A stretch of DNA of 64,000 bases from Leptolyngbya sp. FACHB-60 (GTDB lineage: Bacteria; Cyanobacteriota; Cyanobacteriia; Phormidesmidales; Phormidesmidaceae), in contig NZ_JACJOX010000011.1 in NCBI RefSeq assembly GCF_014695775.1, forward strand, positions 84,637 to 148,636, given 5' to 3'. Of this stretch, positions 1-8,461 are shown in pieces. The position numbers and the translations under genes are program-made. Under the pieces are notes generated by a model. That model did no database searches and was not told where the DNA came from. It saw nothing but the letters and a program-made list of their open reading frames with translations. Every line of letters starts with the position of its first letter. Positions within the stretch are counted from its first letter, which is position 1.

Positions 1-2
1 TT

Positions 3-347
3 TCAGTGCTGATCGGGGCCCAGGGGATGACGCCTGTACCGCTAGAGAATACGGGGGGCCAGGGTACCCGAGATGGCCACTGGCGAGAAACCGTGTTTGG
101 CAATGAGCTGATGACGGGCTTTTTGAATTTGGGGCCAAATCCGCTCAGTCGTTTAACGGTGGGTTCGCTAGAAGATCTGGGCTACGCGGTGAACTACACT
201 GCCGCAGATGCTTACACCCTGCCATCGGCTCTGGCCCTGGCGGTGATGGGAGTGCATACGGCGGGTAACTATGGCCGTCGGCAGTGCCGCATGTGCGATG
301 CCGGCATTTTAGGTACCCATACGCTGCCGCAGGTAGAAACCCACTAA
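3..347 (+). CDS. Leishmanolysin-like (M8) peptidase, C-terminal fragment
   Basis: The frame is open from the window edge, so the 5' end of the gene is missing. The visible 114 or so residues include WRETVFGNELMTG and LSRLTVGSLEDLGYAVN, which match the C-terminal part of bacterial leishmanolysin-related zinc metallopeptidases (peptidase M8). The HExxH zinc motif would lie upstream of the window and cannot be checked. The protein ends with a short Cys-containing tail (GRRQCRMCDAG) after the usual fold, which may be a genus-specific extension. Members of this family in cyanobacteria are usually secreted. The gene stops about 130 bp before the molybdopterin oxidoreductase. Confidence 0.75.
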   Translation, partial: SVLIGAQGMTPVPLENTGGQGTRDGHWRETVFGNELMTGFLNLGPNPLSRLTVGSLEDLGYAVNYTAADAYTLPSALALAVMGVHTAGNYGRRQCRMCDAGILGTHTLPQVETH

Positions 348-477
348 GCGCGGTCAATGTCGCTGCTTGGGGCCACTACTATTTCCCCCACGTTGCTGCC
401 GATGGAATGCGGCCTGACGGGGTCACACTTATAACCTCGCTATAGTGAAGGCATGGCTGCTGCTGTGAGGCTTGACG

Positions 478-2793
478 ATGACCCAACTTGATCAAACCGA
501 TGAGCAATCGCCTTTCCCTATCGCCAACAACAGCGATCGCGCCGCTAGTGAAGCCGCCACTGATAACGCCCCTGCGATCGGCGGTGGCCTGCCGATCATT
601 CAATATTGGGCCCAAAAGACCCTCTCCCCCCAGGGGCCGCAGATTTGGAAAACGCTGTTCCACAAAAGTGCCTGCCTATCGTGCGCCTGGGGCACCGGGG
701 GGCAAAACGGCGGCTTTATCAACGAGCTAGAAGAACCGCTCCAGCGCTGTATGAAAAGCGTGCAGGCCATTTCGTCAGAGCTGCAACCGGGCCTGAGCGA
801 TCATTTCTTTGCTCGCCACACCATCTCAGAACTGCAAGCGCTCACCTCCCGCGAGGCCGATCGCCTGGGCCGTCTCAGCTTTCCGGTGATTCGTCGGGCC
901 GGGTCTGACCACTACGAACCGATTAGCTGGGAGGAGATCTACCAGCTAACAACCGCTGCCTTCTCGCTGCCGCCAGAGCGGGTGGCCTCCTACAGTTCGG
1001 GGCGATCGTCCAACGAGGCGGCCTTTCTGCTCCAGCTGATGGTGCGGGCACTGGGCTCCAACAACTTGGCCGACTGTTCTGACCTGTGCCACGCCCCCTC
1101 TACGGTCAGCCTCAACAAAGTCTTTGGCACGGGCACCTCAGTGGTTAGCCTAGAGAGCCTACGCCAGGCCGACTGTGTGGTGCTAGTGGGGTCAAATGCC
1201 CCCGCCAACCATCCCCGGCTGATGAATGAGCTGATCGAACTGCGCGATCGCGGCGGCAAGGTCCTCGCCATCAACCCGGTCAGAGAGGTGGGTTTGGTCA
1301 AGTTTGGCTCCCCAGCCCATCCGCTGCGGCTGGTGCAGGGCGAAGAGATTGCTTCGCTGTTTTTGCAGCCGATCCCGGGCAGCGACCTGGCCCTGTTTGT
1401 GGGCATTCAAAAGGTGCTGCTAGAGCGGGGCTGGGTGCAGTTTGACTACCTCAAGGCCCATACCGAGAACTGGCAAGCGGTGATTGAGCAGGTAGCCGCT
1501 ACCGGGTGGGAGGCGATCATCGCCACCTGTGGCGTGACTCTAACGGAGATTGTCGCCGCTGCGGAGATGATTCATAGCTGCCAAAATGTGGTCTTTGCCT
1601 GGGCCATGGGCATCACCCACCAGGCCAACAGCGTCGACAACATCTTTAGCATCGCCAATACCGCCCTGATGACCGGAAACGTCGGCAAGCCTGGCGCGGG
1701 CATGATGCCCATTCGCGGCCACTCCAACGTGCAGGGTTTTGGCTCGATGGGGGTGACGGCCCACCTCAAAGACAGCATTCGCGAGGCGCTGGAGAAACTA
1801 CTGGGCAAATCGCTCAAGCGAGAACCGGGCTACGATGCCCGCGCTTTGATTGAAGCCAGCGATCGCGGTGAGGTCGATACGCTGCTGTGTCTGGGCGGCA
1901 ACCTCTACGGGGCCAACCCTGACCTGACTCAGGCTAAACGCGCCCTCAGCAACATCGACACGATTATGTACCTAGCCACCAAGCCCAACCAGGGCCACTT
2001 CCACGGGCTGGCGCGGCAGAACACGATCATCGTGCCGGTCTACGCCCGGTTCGAGAACCCCCACAAGACCACTGTAGAGTCGGGCAACAACTTTGTGCGG
2101 CTCAATAGCCCCGGCAAAACCCACCTTACCGAGGCCGACCTGGTTTCCGAAGTCGACTTTTTAGCGGAGCTGGCCCACCGCCTCCATGGTGACCAGCCAA
2201 TCGACTGGCGGCGGTTGCACGACACCTGCTACGTGCGCCAGCTCATCGCCCAAACCATTCCCGGCTACGAAAAGATTGGCGACATTGACGACACCAACGC
2301 CGAGTTCACCATTAGCGGGCGGATCCTTTTGGAACCCAAGTTTCCTACGCCCTCGGGCAAAGCGGAGATGCAGCCAACCCCGCTGCCTACCCTGACGCTG
2401 CCCACTCTGCAAGATTTTGGCTTGCCCCCGGAGTTCACTGCCCAGCAGCCCGCCCTAGTGCTGGCATTGATCACCGGACGCAGCTATGGCCAGCACAACA
2501 CGGTGGTTTATAAGGAAGCCGATGAGTATCGGGGCATGCCCCACCGCCACTGCATTTTGATGAATCCTTTGGACGCCCAGCGAGCAGGCTTTGCCGAACA
2601 CCAGCGGGTGAGCGTGCGGGGCGATGCGGGGCAGCTCGATAACATTGAGATTATCTACGGGGAGGTGCGATCGGGCGCAGCACTGATGTTTTACCCCGAA
2701 GCAAATGTGTTGATGAAGGCGCGGATTGAGAAGCGGGCGGGCACTCCGGCCTACAAACGAGTGCCTGTGGCGGTCCTTGCTGGAGCTGTATAG
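478..2793 (+). CDS. FdhF/YdeP-family molybdopterin oxidoreductase
   Basis: A 771-residue protein of the formate-dehydrogenase-alpha-like family that includes E. coli YdeP. It should bind a bis-molybdopterin-guanine cofactor and act on a small substrate that is not known. The N-terminus carries ACLSCAWGTGG, a Cys pair near residues 66 and 69. The family signature DLCHAPSTVSLNKVFG follows near residue 200, then the molybdopterin-binding blocks GNVGKPGAGMMPIRGHSN and GGNLYGANP, and a C-terminal molydopterin dinucleotide-binding domain (LALITGRSYGQHNT). There is no Tat or Sec signal, so it is probably cytoplasmic. I chose ATG 478; an in-frame TTG at 472 is less likely. A TATAGT hexamer at 441-446 could be a -10 element. 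Length is normal for the family. Confidence 0.88.
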   Translation: MTQLDQTDEQSPFPIANNSDRAASEAATDNAPAIGGGLPIIQYWAQKTLSPQGPQIWKTLFHKSACLSCAWGTGGQNGGFINELEEPLQRCMKSVQAISSELQPGLSDHFFARHTISELQALTSREADRLGRLSFPVIRRAGSDHYEPISWEEIYQLTTAAFSLPPERVASYSSGRSSNEAAFLLQLMVRALGSNNLADCSDLCHAPSTVSLNKVFGTGTSVVSLESLRQADCVVLVGSNAPANHPRLMNELIELRDRGGKVLAINPVREVGLVKFGSPAHPLRLVQGEEIASLFLQPIPGSDLALFVGIQKVLLERGWVQFDYLKAHTENWQAVIEQVAATGWEAIIATCGVTLTEIVAAAEMIHSCQNVVFAWAMGITHQANSVDNIFSIANTALMTGNVGKPGAGMMPIRGHSNVQGFGSMGVTAHLKDSIREALEKLLGKSLKREPGYDARALIEASDRGEVDTLLCLGGNLYGANPDLTQAKRALSNIDTIMYLATKPNQGHFHGLARQNTIIVPVYARFENPHKTTVESGNNFVRLNSPGKTHLTEADLVSEVDFLAELAHRLHGDQPIDWRRLHDTCYVRQLIAQTIPGYEKIGDIDDTNAEFTISGRILLEPKFPTPSGKAEMQPTPLPTLTLPTLQDFGLPPEFTAQQPALVLALITGRSYGQHNTVVYKEADEYRGMPHRHCILMNPLDAQRAGFAEHQRVSVRGDAGQLDNIEIIYGEVRSGAALMFYPEANVLMKARIEKRAGTPAYKRVPVAVLAGAV

Positions 2794-2835
2794 AAGAAGT
2801 ATGGGCCGAAATCCCAGGTCGAATGGCCCTTACGA

Positions 2836-2858
2836 GTGGTGGGCAGTGCCCGCCCTAC
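2836..2858. repeat. Dispersed inverted repeat, TGGGCA/TGCCC type, copy 1
   Basis: A near-palindrome around GGTGGGCAGTGCCCGCCC ends in CTAC. It lies between the convergent oxidoreductase and SWIM genes, a few bases from the SWIM stop codon. Closely related copies are at 58902-58922 and 59562-59586. On transcription it would form a hairpin and could act as a bidirectional terminator. Confidence 0.6.
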
Positions 2859-2861
2859 ATT

Positions 2862-3698
2862 TTACAGGCGGTCTTTGTTTTTGCTGCGTACGCGATCGTA
2901 CAAACCCTCCATTGCTTCGATGAACGAGCTGTCGCGAGTCCAAAAGGCGGGAAAGTCGCCCTGCTTTTTGACCAATATAGCCGGAACGGCTGATGGCGTG
3001 GCTACCTCAATAGTCTGCGGCAGACGCTTTTCTCCCTGCCAAAACTCTTTTAGGCTAGGGGACGACGCTTTGATGGTCTGCGGCTGAGTGTAGTAATGCT
3101 CTACAGGGGTGGGGGGCCGCTGCTGGGCCGAAAGTTCTGCCGAGAGCGCTTGTCCGAGGGGCGACTTGGCCAGCTCGGCTTTGAGGTCTTCCCTGGGCAA
3201 ACCCCGCAGCTCGAATAGCAGGAAGGGATCGCGATCGAGTTCGGCGGCGATTAGGTAATAGACTCCGGCGATGTGTTTGCAGGGGTTGCTGTAGTCGGGG
3301 CAGGAGCACTCGGTCTTGAAGTCTTTGTCGCTGGCGGGCAGCAGGTTGAGCCCCAAGGTTTTGAAGCTGACTTCGATGTTGTCAGGAATTTCGTTGAGCA
3401 GCAGCCGAGAGATTAGGCTGGCTTTGGAGGCGATGAGGGCGATCGCAGCCGTCCACTTGGCTTTGCTGATGGGCGCAAAATCGATGGTGGTGATGTACGT
3501 CGGTTCTGTAGTTACCCCAAAGTAGGGGTTCACCGACCCACGCACCTTAGCAGTAACCAGTCCGCCGTCAATCTCGAAGCTTTTGACCTTGCCACCTCTA
3601 GCGTAGGAGCGACCCCGTTGCAACCGGCCCGAGTCGGTCAGGCGCTCGATCGCATCGATAAAGTTTTTTCCCCACCAGGTGCGGCTAAAGTTTGCCAT
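2862..3698 (-). CDS. SWIM zinc-finger protein
   Basis: A 278-residue protein with a SWIM zinc finger near residues 130-145: CSCPDYSNPCKHI gives the C-x-C-x(n)-C-x-H ligands, followed by the usual AGVYYLIA helix. The N-terminus (FSRTWWGKNFIDAIERL, GRSYARGGKV) is typical of SWIM proteins encoded next to SNF2 helicases in bacteria. SWIM fingers bind nucleic acid or protein, so the likely role is to guide the helicase at 4431-7643. The C-terminal third is low-complexity and carries no domain I recognise. It is on the same strand as the helicase, but the two are separated by a toxin-antitoxin pair. Confidence 0.85.
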   Translation of the reverse strand: MANFSRTWWGKNFIDAIERLTDSGRLQRGRSYARGGKVKSFEIDGGLVTAKVRGSVNPYFGVTTEPTYITTIDFAPISKAKWTAAIALIASKASLISRLLLNEIPDNIEVSFKTLGLNLLPASDKDFKTECSCPDYSNPCKHIAGVYYLIAAELDRDPFLLFELRGLPREDLKAELAKSPLGQALSAELSAQQRPPTPVEHYYTQPQTIKASSPSLKEFWQGEKRLPQTIEVATPSAVPAILVKKQGDFPAFWTRDSSFIEAMEGLYDRVRSKNKDRL

Positions 3699-3793
3699 CG
3701 CTAGTCTCCAGTCTTGGCTTCATTGTAAGCGAGCCTACATATCGGGCAGGAAATCAGGGTTGAGAGTCGCTTCGAGGCTGCAGGGAGATGTAG

Positions 3794-4171
3794 CTACCAG
3801 ATGAGTTGGCAGTCGTAGCGTTTGAAGATGTCGTCGCGGCTGACTATCGCCGTAGATTCAACGCGACTTTGGGAAATGAGCAGGCGATCGAATGGATCTC
3901 GATGGTGTTGAGGCAGTTGCTCTAGCGCCAGAATGTGTGGCAGGTTGATTGCCAACAGCGCCATGCCGTTTTCCTGATGGTGCTCCACGATATCGACCAG
4001 AGGCAAGTTGAGATTGAGTTTGCCAAGCTGAGTTTTGATTTGAATTTCCCATAGCGACACCAGACTCAGGATCAATTGTGACTGGCGCATGAGTTGGAGG
4101 GTTGCTGGCGGAATCAAATTGGGTTCTCTATCCCACCAGATGAAAGTGTGGGTGTCGAGGAGGAGTTTCAT
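3794..4171 (-). CDS. VapC-type PIN-domain toxin
   Basis: A 125-residue PIN-domain ribonuclease, probably the toxin of a type II system. The N-terminus MKLLLDTHTFIWW supplies the first acidic residue (Asp6). Further acidic positions are in SLWEIQIK, RDPFDRLLI and SRDDIF, so the metal-binding site looks complete. I start it at ATG 4171, five codons inside the longest frame, because this gives a 4-base ATGA overlap with the antitoxin stop and matches the family start. PIN toxins cut tRNA or other RNA when the antitoxin is lost. The target here is unknown. Confidence 0.85.
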   Translation of the reverse strand: MKLLLDTHTFIWWDREPNLIPPATLQLMRQSQLILSLVSLWEIQIKTQLGKLNLNLPLVDIVEHHQENGMALLAINLPHILALEQLPQHHRDPFDRLLISQSRVESTAIVSRDDIFKRYDCQLIW

Positions 4172-4377
4172 GATTCTCCCAGCCAAAATTCGTCTGGCAG
4201 GGGGGCATCGAAATCGTCAGCCATCCGATAGGGAATATCTTTGTGTAGACCAGGAATAGGTTCTTTGAGGGCCACGGGGACTTTCTGCCGAAGGAAGGCG
4301 GCAAAGTCTAAAACGGCTTGCTGTTGTGCCGGGGTGAGCGAGCGTACCTGCTCTAGCAAGGCCTGTTCAATGTTCAT
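4168..4377 (-). CDS. DUF2281-like antitoxin of the VapC pair
   Basis: A 69-residue protein beginning MNIEQALLEQVRSLTPAQQ. It has a helical N-terminal half (QAVLDFAAFLRQK) and a flexible acidic C-terminus (DDFDAPLPDEFWL), the layout of small cyanobacterial DUF2281-type antitoxins. ATG 4377 has a good GGAGG about 8 bases upstream, which favours it over the longer frame up to 4434. It is translationally coupled to the PIN toxin by the ATGA overlap. It should neutralise the toxin and probably represses its own promoter, which is known for the class but not shown here. Confidence 0.75.
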   Translation of the reverse strand: MNIEQALLEQVRSLTPAQQQAVLDFAAFLRQKVPVALKEPIPGLHKDIPYRMADDFDAPLPDEFWLGES

Positions 4378-4430
4378 AATATCCCTCCAGCGTGAAGGTT
4401 CTGGATCAATTATGGAAGATATCCAGGGCA

Positions 4431-7400
4431 TCAATCCATGATGGCGTTTTTGTTGAGGGCGATCAGTTGTTTAAAGGCGTCGTTGTCCAGCTCCGTCAGC
4501 CACGATTCATCGGCCCCAACGATCGCACCGGCCAGCTTTTTCTTATCCTCAATCATTTGGTCGATGCGTTCTTCCAGCGTGCCCATGGCAACGAACTTGT
4601 GGACGAAGACATTTTTCTTTTGGCCAATGCGGAAGGCGCGATCGGTAGCCTGGTCTTCCACAGCGGGGTTCCACCAGCGATCGAAGTGGAAGACGTGGTT
4701 GGCCTGGGTGAGAGTGATGCCCACCCCCGCTGCCTTCAGCGACAGCACAAAGATAGCGGGCTCGGTGTCAGGGTTTTGAAAGTCAGCGATCATCTGCTCG
4801 CGCTTTTGGCGGTTGGTGCCGCCGTGGATGTAGTAGGTGTTGTAGTGGCAGGTGTGGCGCAGGTGGTGCTCTAGGGCGTCGCCAATTTCGCGAAACTGGC
4901 TGAATACCAGGGCGCTTTCGCCTTCGGCCACCACTTCGTCGAGCATTTCCAGCAGGCGGCTGAGCTTGTGCGATCGCTCCGGCGAGAACTCACTCTCATC
5001 CTGCAAAAACTGGCGGGGGTGGTTGCAGATTTGCTTCAGCTTGGTCAGGGTGGCAAGAATGAGCCCTTTGCGCTGGATGCCCTCGCTGGTTTCGAGCTGT
5101 TCGGTGACATCCTTGAGCACGGCTTCGTACAGAGAGGCCTGCTCGGGGGTGAGGTTGCAGAATAGCTTTTGCTCGACCTTTTCGGGCAGGTCTTTGATGA
5201 TCGATTGGTCGGTTTTGAGCCGCCGCAGAATGAAGGGTTCCACCAGCTTTTTGAGGGTGGCGGAGCGGGCGGGGCTGTTTTCTTTTTGGATGGGCAGCTC
5301 GAACTGTTTGCGAAACTGGGTCTGGGTGCCCAGGTAACCGGGATTCAGAAAGTTGAAAATTGACCACAGATCCATCAGGCGGTTTTCGACCGGGGTGCCG
5401 GTGAGGGCAAGGCGGTGGTTAGCGTTGAGCTTAAGAATGGCCTTAGTCTGGGCGGTTTTGGGGTTTTTGATGTTCTGAGCTTCGTCGAGCACGATGCGGT
5501 GCCAGGTAACACCCTCTAGCAACTTGACGTCTTTGCGGGCCAGGGTGAAGGAGGTGATCACCACGTCGTGGTCGCGGCAGAGGGCTTTGAAGGCTTTGGT
5601 GTCTTGGTTGCGATCGCCGCCGTGGTGCACTACCGCCCGCAGATGCGGCGCAAACTTTTCGATCTCGTGGTACCAGTTGCCGACAACGGAGGTGGGGGCA
5701 ATCAGCAGGGTTGGCGGCAGGGGTTGATTACCGTTCTGGGCCATCTCTTCTCGCTCTTGAATCAGGCGGGCGATCACCTGCACGGTTTTGCCCAGGCCCA
5801 TGTCGTCGGCCAAGCAGCCATTCAAGCCCAGGTTTTCTAAGTAATGCAGCCAGGAGAGGCCGCGCTTTTGGTAGTCGCGCAGAGAACCCTGGAGCTGGTC
5901 AGGGTCGGGGGTGAGTTCGAGGCGGGTTTTGTCGCTGAGCTGGGTGAGCATAGTGGTCAGGGCGTCGTCGCGATCAAACTCCACCTCTAGGCTGTCGTCA
6001 GTCGCGCCGCTGGTCAGGCGCATGAAGTCGAGCAGGCTCATCTCGGGGTTTTCCGCCTGCTGCTGTTGCCAAAACTCCAGCATTTGCTGCATTTTGTCCT
6101 GGTCTAGCTCCATCCACTGACCGCGAAACTTGACCAGGGGCGACTTGGCATTGACGAGCTGCTGCCACTCTTGCTCCGTGACGGGCTGATCGCCGATCGC
6201 CAGGTCGTAGTGATACTGCACCAGGGTGTCGTAGGAAAAGTAGCCCTTAGATTTGTCGCTGCCGCCGAGGGATTTGCCCTTGGCCCTCAGCCGCACTTTG
6301 GCCCGCTGGCGGCCCTTGGGCGTCCACCAGGCGGGGACGATCACCTTGTACCCAGCATCCTCCAGCACCCAGGCAGATTCTTTCAAGAAGGTGAAAGCGG
6401 TGTCGAGCTTCAGATAGATCCCCACAGGCTCGTCCGTTTCTAGCCCGCGCCACAGGTCGGGGTAGATGCGGGCGGCGTAGCCCAGGTTCATAAGTAAGTG
6501 CTGCTCAAAGTCACCGCCGAGCTGGGTTTTTACCTGGGCCTGCTGCTTGGGACGCATGCGCCAGTAGTCATCCAAAGAGACTCTGAGGGACGGGTCGTGT
6601 TTGGGGGCGACCTGAAAGAGAAGCTGCCAGGGTTCTTCTGGTTTAACCGGGTCTTGCAGGTGAAAGTAGAGATGAAAGGTCTGATCGGTTTGGGTGCGAA
6701 CGATGCGATCGCGCCATCCCTGCCACTGCTGATAGCGCTCCAGCGCCGCCGTCGATTTTTGGGGACGCTGAAGGTCAGCCTGTAGGCAATCCTGAATGAG
6801 CGTGCCTTCTACTGGTTTGAGAAAATTCTGGGGAAACACCGTACCCCGCACCAGTTCGTTCAGCCAGCACTCAGAAAAGTGGCGCAGCAGGGTGGCGCGA
6901 TCGTAGAAGGTGGGCGTCTGGGATGACCGTTGGGGCGGTTCCTCAAACCCGGCTACGCAGAGCAGCGGCATGTAGTCGATGTAGGTTTGCAGATCGTCGT
7001 TGTAGCGATCGCCAACAATTTCCCATCCCGGATAAATCTCAAACTCTGGCTCTGATTTTGCCGTCTGCTTTTTAGTTGCCTTCGTCTGCGCGGCTTTACG
7101 CCTAGTAGTCGCCGGGACTTCTATCTGTCGATACTTCAGGGCCGGAATATACTGATCGCGCAGAATCACCTGCTTAAAAGCCTGGGTGTAGTGGTACCAA
7201 AACAGCAGATCGGCCCCCAGTTGCACCTCCGCCAAATTGTAGACAGCGAGAAAGTGCAGATTATTCAGCAGGCTAATCACATCAGCCAAAACGGGTAGCC
7301 GGTAGCAATCGACCTGCCAATATTGCCAGTCAAAGCGCTCTGGAATGTCTACTTCTAAATAGCGCGATAGCTCTAGGGAAGGCAGCGGCTGACCATCCAC

Positions 7401-7643
7401 CGTAGGCAGCAGAAAGGTGCGAGGGGTGATGAAGGTGGCGATCGGGCGGCGATCGGGCGACTTCAGCCCCAATTCATCGCTGAGCACCTCTGCTAGGTCG
7501 GGTTCGAGCAGGTGGCAGGGATGGGTCTCTGACGACAGACGGCGACGGCTTTTAGCCTCCGTTTCTACCCACAGGTAAAAGGCCCCTGCTTGTACAAAGT
7601 TGGTGGCGGGCTGCGGTATCCAAGTGCCGTGGAGAATTTTCAT
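4431..7643 (-). CDS. SNF2/Rad54-family DEAD/DEAH-box helicase
   Basis: A 1070-residue SWI2/SNF2-family ATPase. The N-terminal ~550 residues are the bacterial SNF2 regulatory/DUF region, starting MKILHGTWIPQ. The ATPase follows: Walker A LADDMGLGKTVQ near residue 612-620, Walker B DEAQNIKN near 719, then motif III LALTGTPVENRL and the C-terminal helicase lobe with SLKAAGVGITLTQANHVFHFDRWWNP and QATDRAFRIGQ. All motifs are intact. Such proteins translocate on double-stranded DNA and probably remodel DNA-bound proteins or assist transcription recycling or repair. The SWIM gene at 2862 is its usual partner. The stop is about 50 bp from the start of the VapBC-type antitoxin on the same strand. Confidence 0.93.
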   Translation of the reverse strand: MKILHGTWIPQPATNFVQAGAFYLWVETEAKSRRRLSSETHPCHLLEPDLAEVLSDELGLKSPDRRPIATFITPRTFLLPTVDGQPLPSLELSRYLEVDIPERFDWQYWQVDCYRLPVLADVISLLNNLHFLAVYNLAEVQLGADLLFWYHYTQAFKQVILRDQYIPALKYRQIEVPATTRRKAAQTKATKKQTAKSEPEFEIYPGWEIVGDRYNDDLQTYIDYMPLLCVAGFEEPPQRSSQTPTFYDRATLLRHFSECWLNELVRGTVFPQNFLKPVEGTLIQDCLQADLQRPQKSTAALERYQQWQGWRDRIVRTQTDQTFHLYFHLQDPVKPEEPWQLLFQVAPKHDPSLRVSLDDYWRMRPKQQAQVKTQLGGDFEQHLLMNLGYAARIYPDLWRGLETDEPVGIYLKLDTAFTFLKESAWVLEDAGYKVIVPAWWTPKGRQRAKVRLRAKGKSLGGSDKSKGYFSYDTLVQYHYDLAIGDQPVTEQEWQQLVNAKSPLVKFRGQWMELDQDKMQQMLEFWQQQQAENPEMSLLDFMRLTSGATDDSLEVEFDRDDALTTMLTQLSDKTRLELTPDPDQLQGSLRDYQKRGLSWLHYLENLGLNGCLADDMGLGKTVQVIARLIQEREEMAQNGNQPLPPTLLIAPTSVVGNWYHEIEKFAPHLRAVVHHGGDRNQDTKAFKALCRDHDVVITSFTLARKDVKLLEGVTWHRIVLDEAQNIKNPKTAQTKAILKLNANHRLALTGTPVENRLMDLWSIFNFLNPGYLGTQTQFRKQFELPIQKENSPARSATLKKLVEPFILRRLKTDQSIIKDLPEKVEQKLFCNLTPEQASLYEAVLKDVTEQLETSEGIQRKGLILATLTKLKQICNHPRQFLQDESEFSPERSHKLSRLLEMLDEVVAEGESALVFSQFREIGDALEHHLRHTCHYNTYYIHGGTNRQKREQMIADFQNPDTEPAIFVLSLKAAGVGITLTQANHVFHFDRWWNPAVEDQATDRAFRIGQKKNVFVHKFVAMGTLEERIDQMIEDKKKLAGAIVGADESWLTELDNDAFKQLIALNKNAIMD

Positions 7644-7837
7644 GATTCCATCCCGACAGGAGTGCGATCGAAGCTAGGCCAACCCGTTTAGCCCCGACAA
7701 AGAAGACGATTAGCCGTCTCGTTCTGACACATATAGCAATGCTTAAGTTTTACCACGGAAGCCTTAAAAGCGTAGGGTCTGCCGTTACCCAGCAATTCAA
7801 TCCCTTAAGATCTACCGCAGATACTACGGATAGACCT

Positions 7838-8377
7838 ATGCTTGCCTTTCTCAATCGATTTCAGCTGCTTTGTTTGGCCCTGTGCCTGGGTGCCCTAACC
7901 CTGCTGGCTCGCCCTGCCTATGCCGATGCGCTGATTGCCCAAGCTGATTTAATTGCCAACAGCGGCAACGCTATTGGCACAGTAGAGGTCGAGCAGGGCC
8001 ACAAAGGGGTATTGGTGAAGATTCAGGCCAAAGATTTGCCTCCCGGCTACCACGGTATGCACTTCCACGCCGTAGGGGACTGTTCAGATCTGGCGGCATT
8101 TAAATCGGCAGGCGGACATGTGAACCCCTTCGACCAGCCCCACGGGTTTCGCAACCCCGATGGCCCCCATGAAGGCAATTTGCCTAACCTAGTAGTCGCC
8201 GCCGATGGCACGGTGGACGTAGAGCTATACAGCGATTTGGTGGCCCTCGATGCGGGAGCCGCCAAGCTGCTGGATGACGATGGCACGGCGCTGATCATCC
8301 ACACCGACAAGGATGACCACTATTCTCAACCCATTGGGGGTTCCGGCGGGCGCATTGCCTGTGCGGTGATTAAGTAG
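7838..8377 (+). CDS. sodC: Cu/Zn superoxide dismutase, exported
   Basis: A 179-residue protein. An N-terminal signal peptide (hydrophobic run LLCLALCLGALTLLA, likely cleavage after PAYA) points to the periplasm or thylakoid lumen. Metal ligands typical of bacterial SodC are visible: HFHAVGDC, GGHVNPF, HGFRNPDGPHEGNLPN and HTDKDDH, with the conserved Cys pair in GDC and IACAVIK. It converts superoxide to oxygen and hydrogen peroxide. I start at ATG 7838, because the longer frame from 7739 would bury the signal peptide behind 33 extra residues. It is transcribed away from the helicase. Confidence 0.9.
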   Translation: MLAFLNRFQLLCLALCLGALTLLARPAYADALIAQADLIANSGNAIGTVEVEQGHKGVLVKIQAKDLPPGYHGMHFHAVGDCSDLAAFKSAGGHVNPFDQPHGFRNPDGPHEGNLPNLVVAADGTVDVELYSDLVALDAGAAKLLDDDGTALIIHTDKDDHYSQPIGGSGGRIACAVIK

Positions 8378-8461
8378 CGCACTGGAAAAGCGGTGGCTTA
8401 GGTTGAGTGGTAGGCCGTGTCCACCGATTGAGAAGATGTTTGTCAGAAATGACCTAAATGA

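Noticed and set aside
1192..1410. Minus-strand frames inside the molybdopterin oxidoreductase gene, and similar antisense frames across all long genes
   Set aside because: They are shadows created by GC-rich codon use; none has a Shine-Dalgarno plus a recognisable domain.
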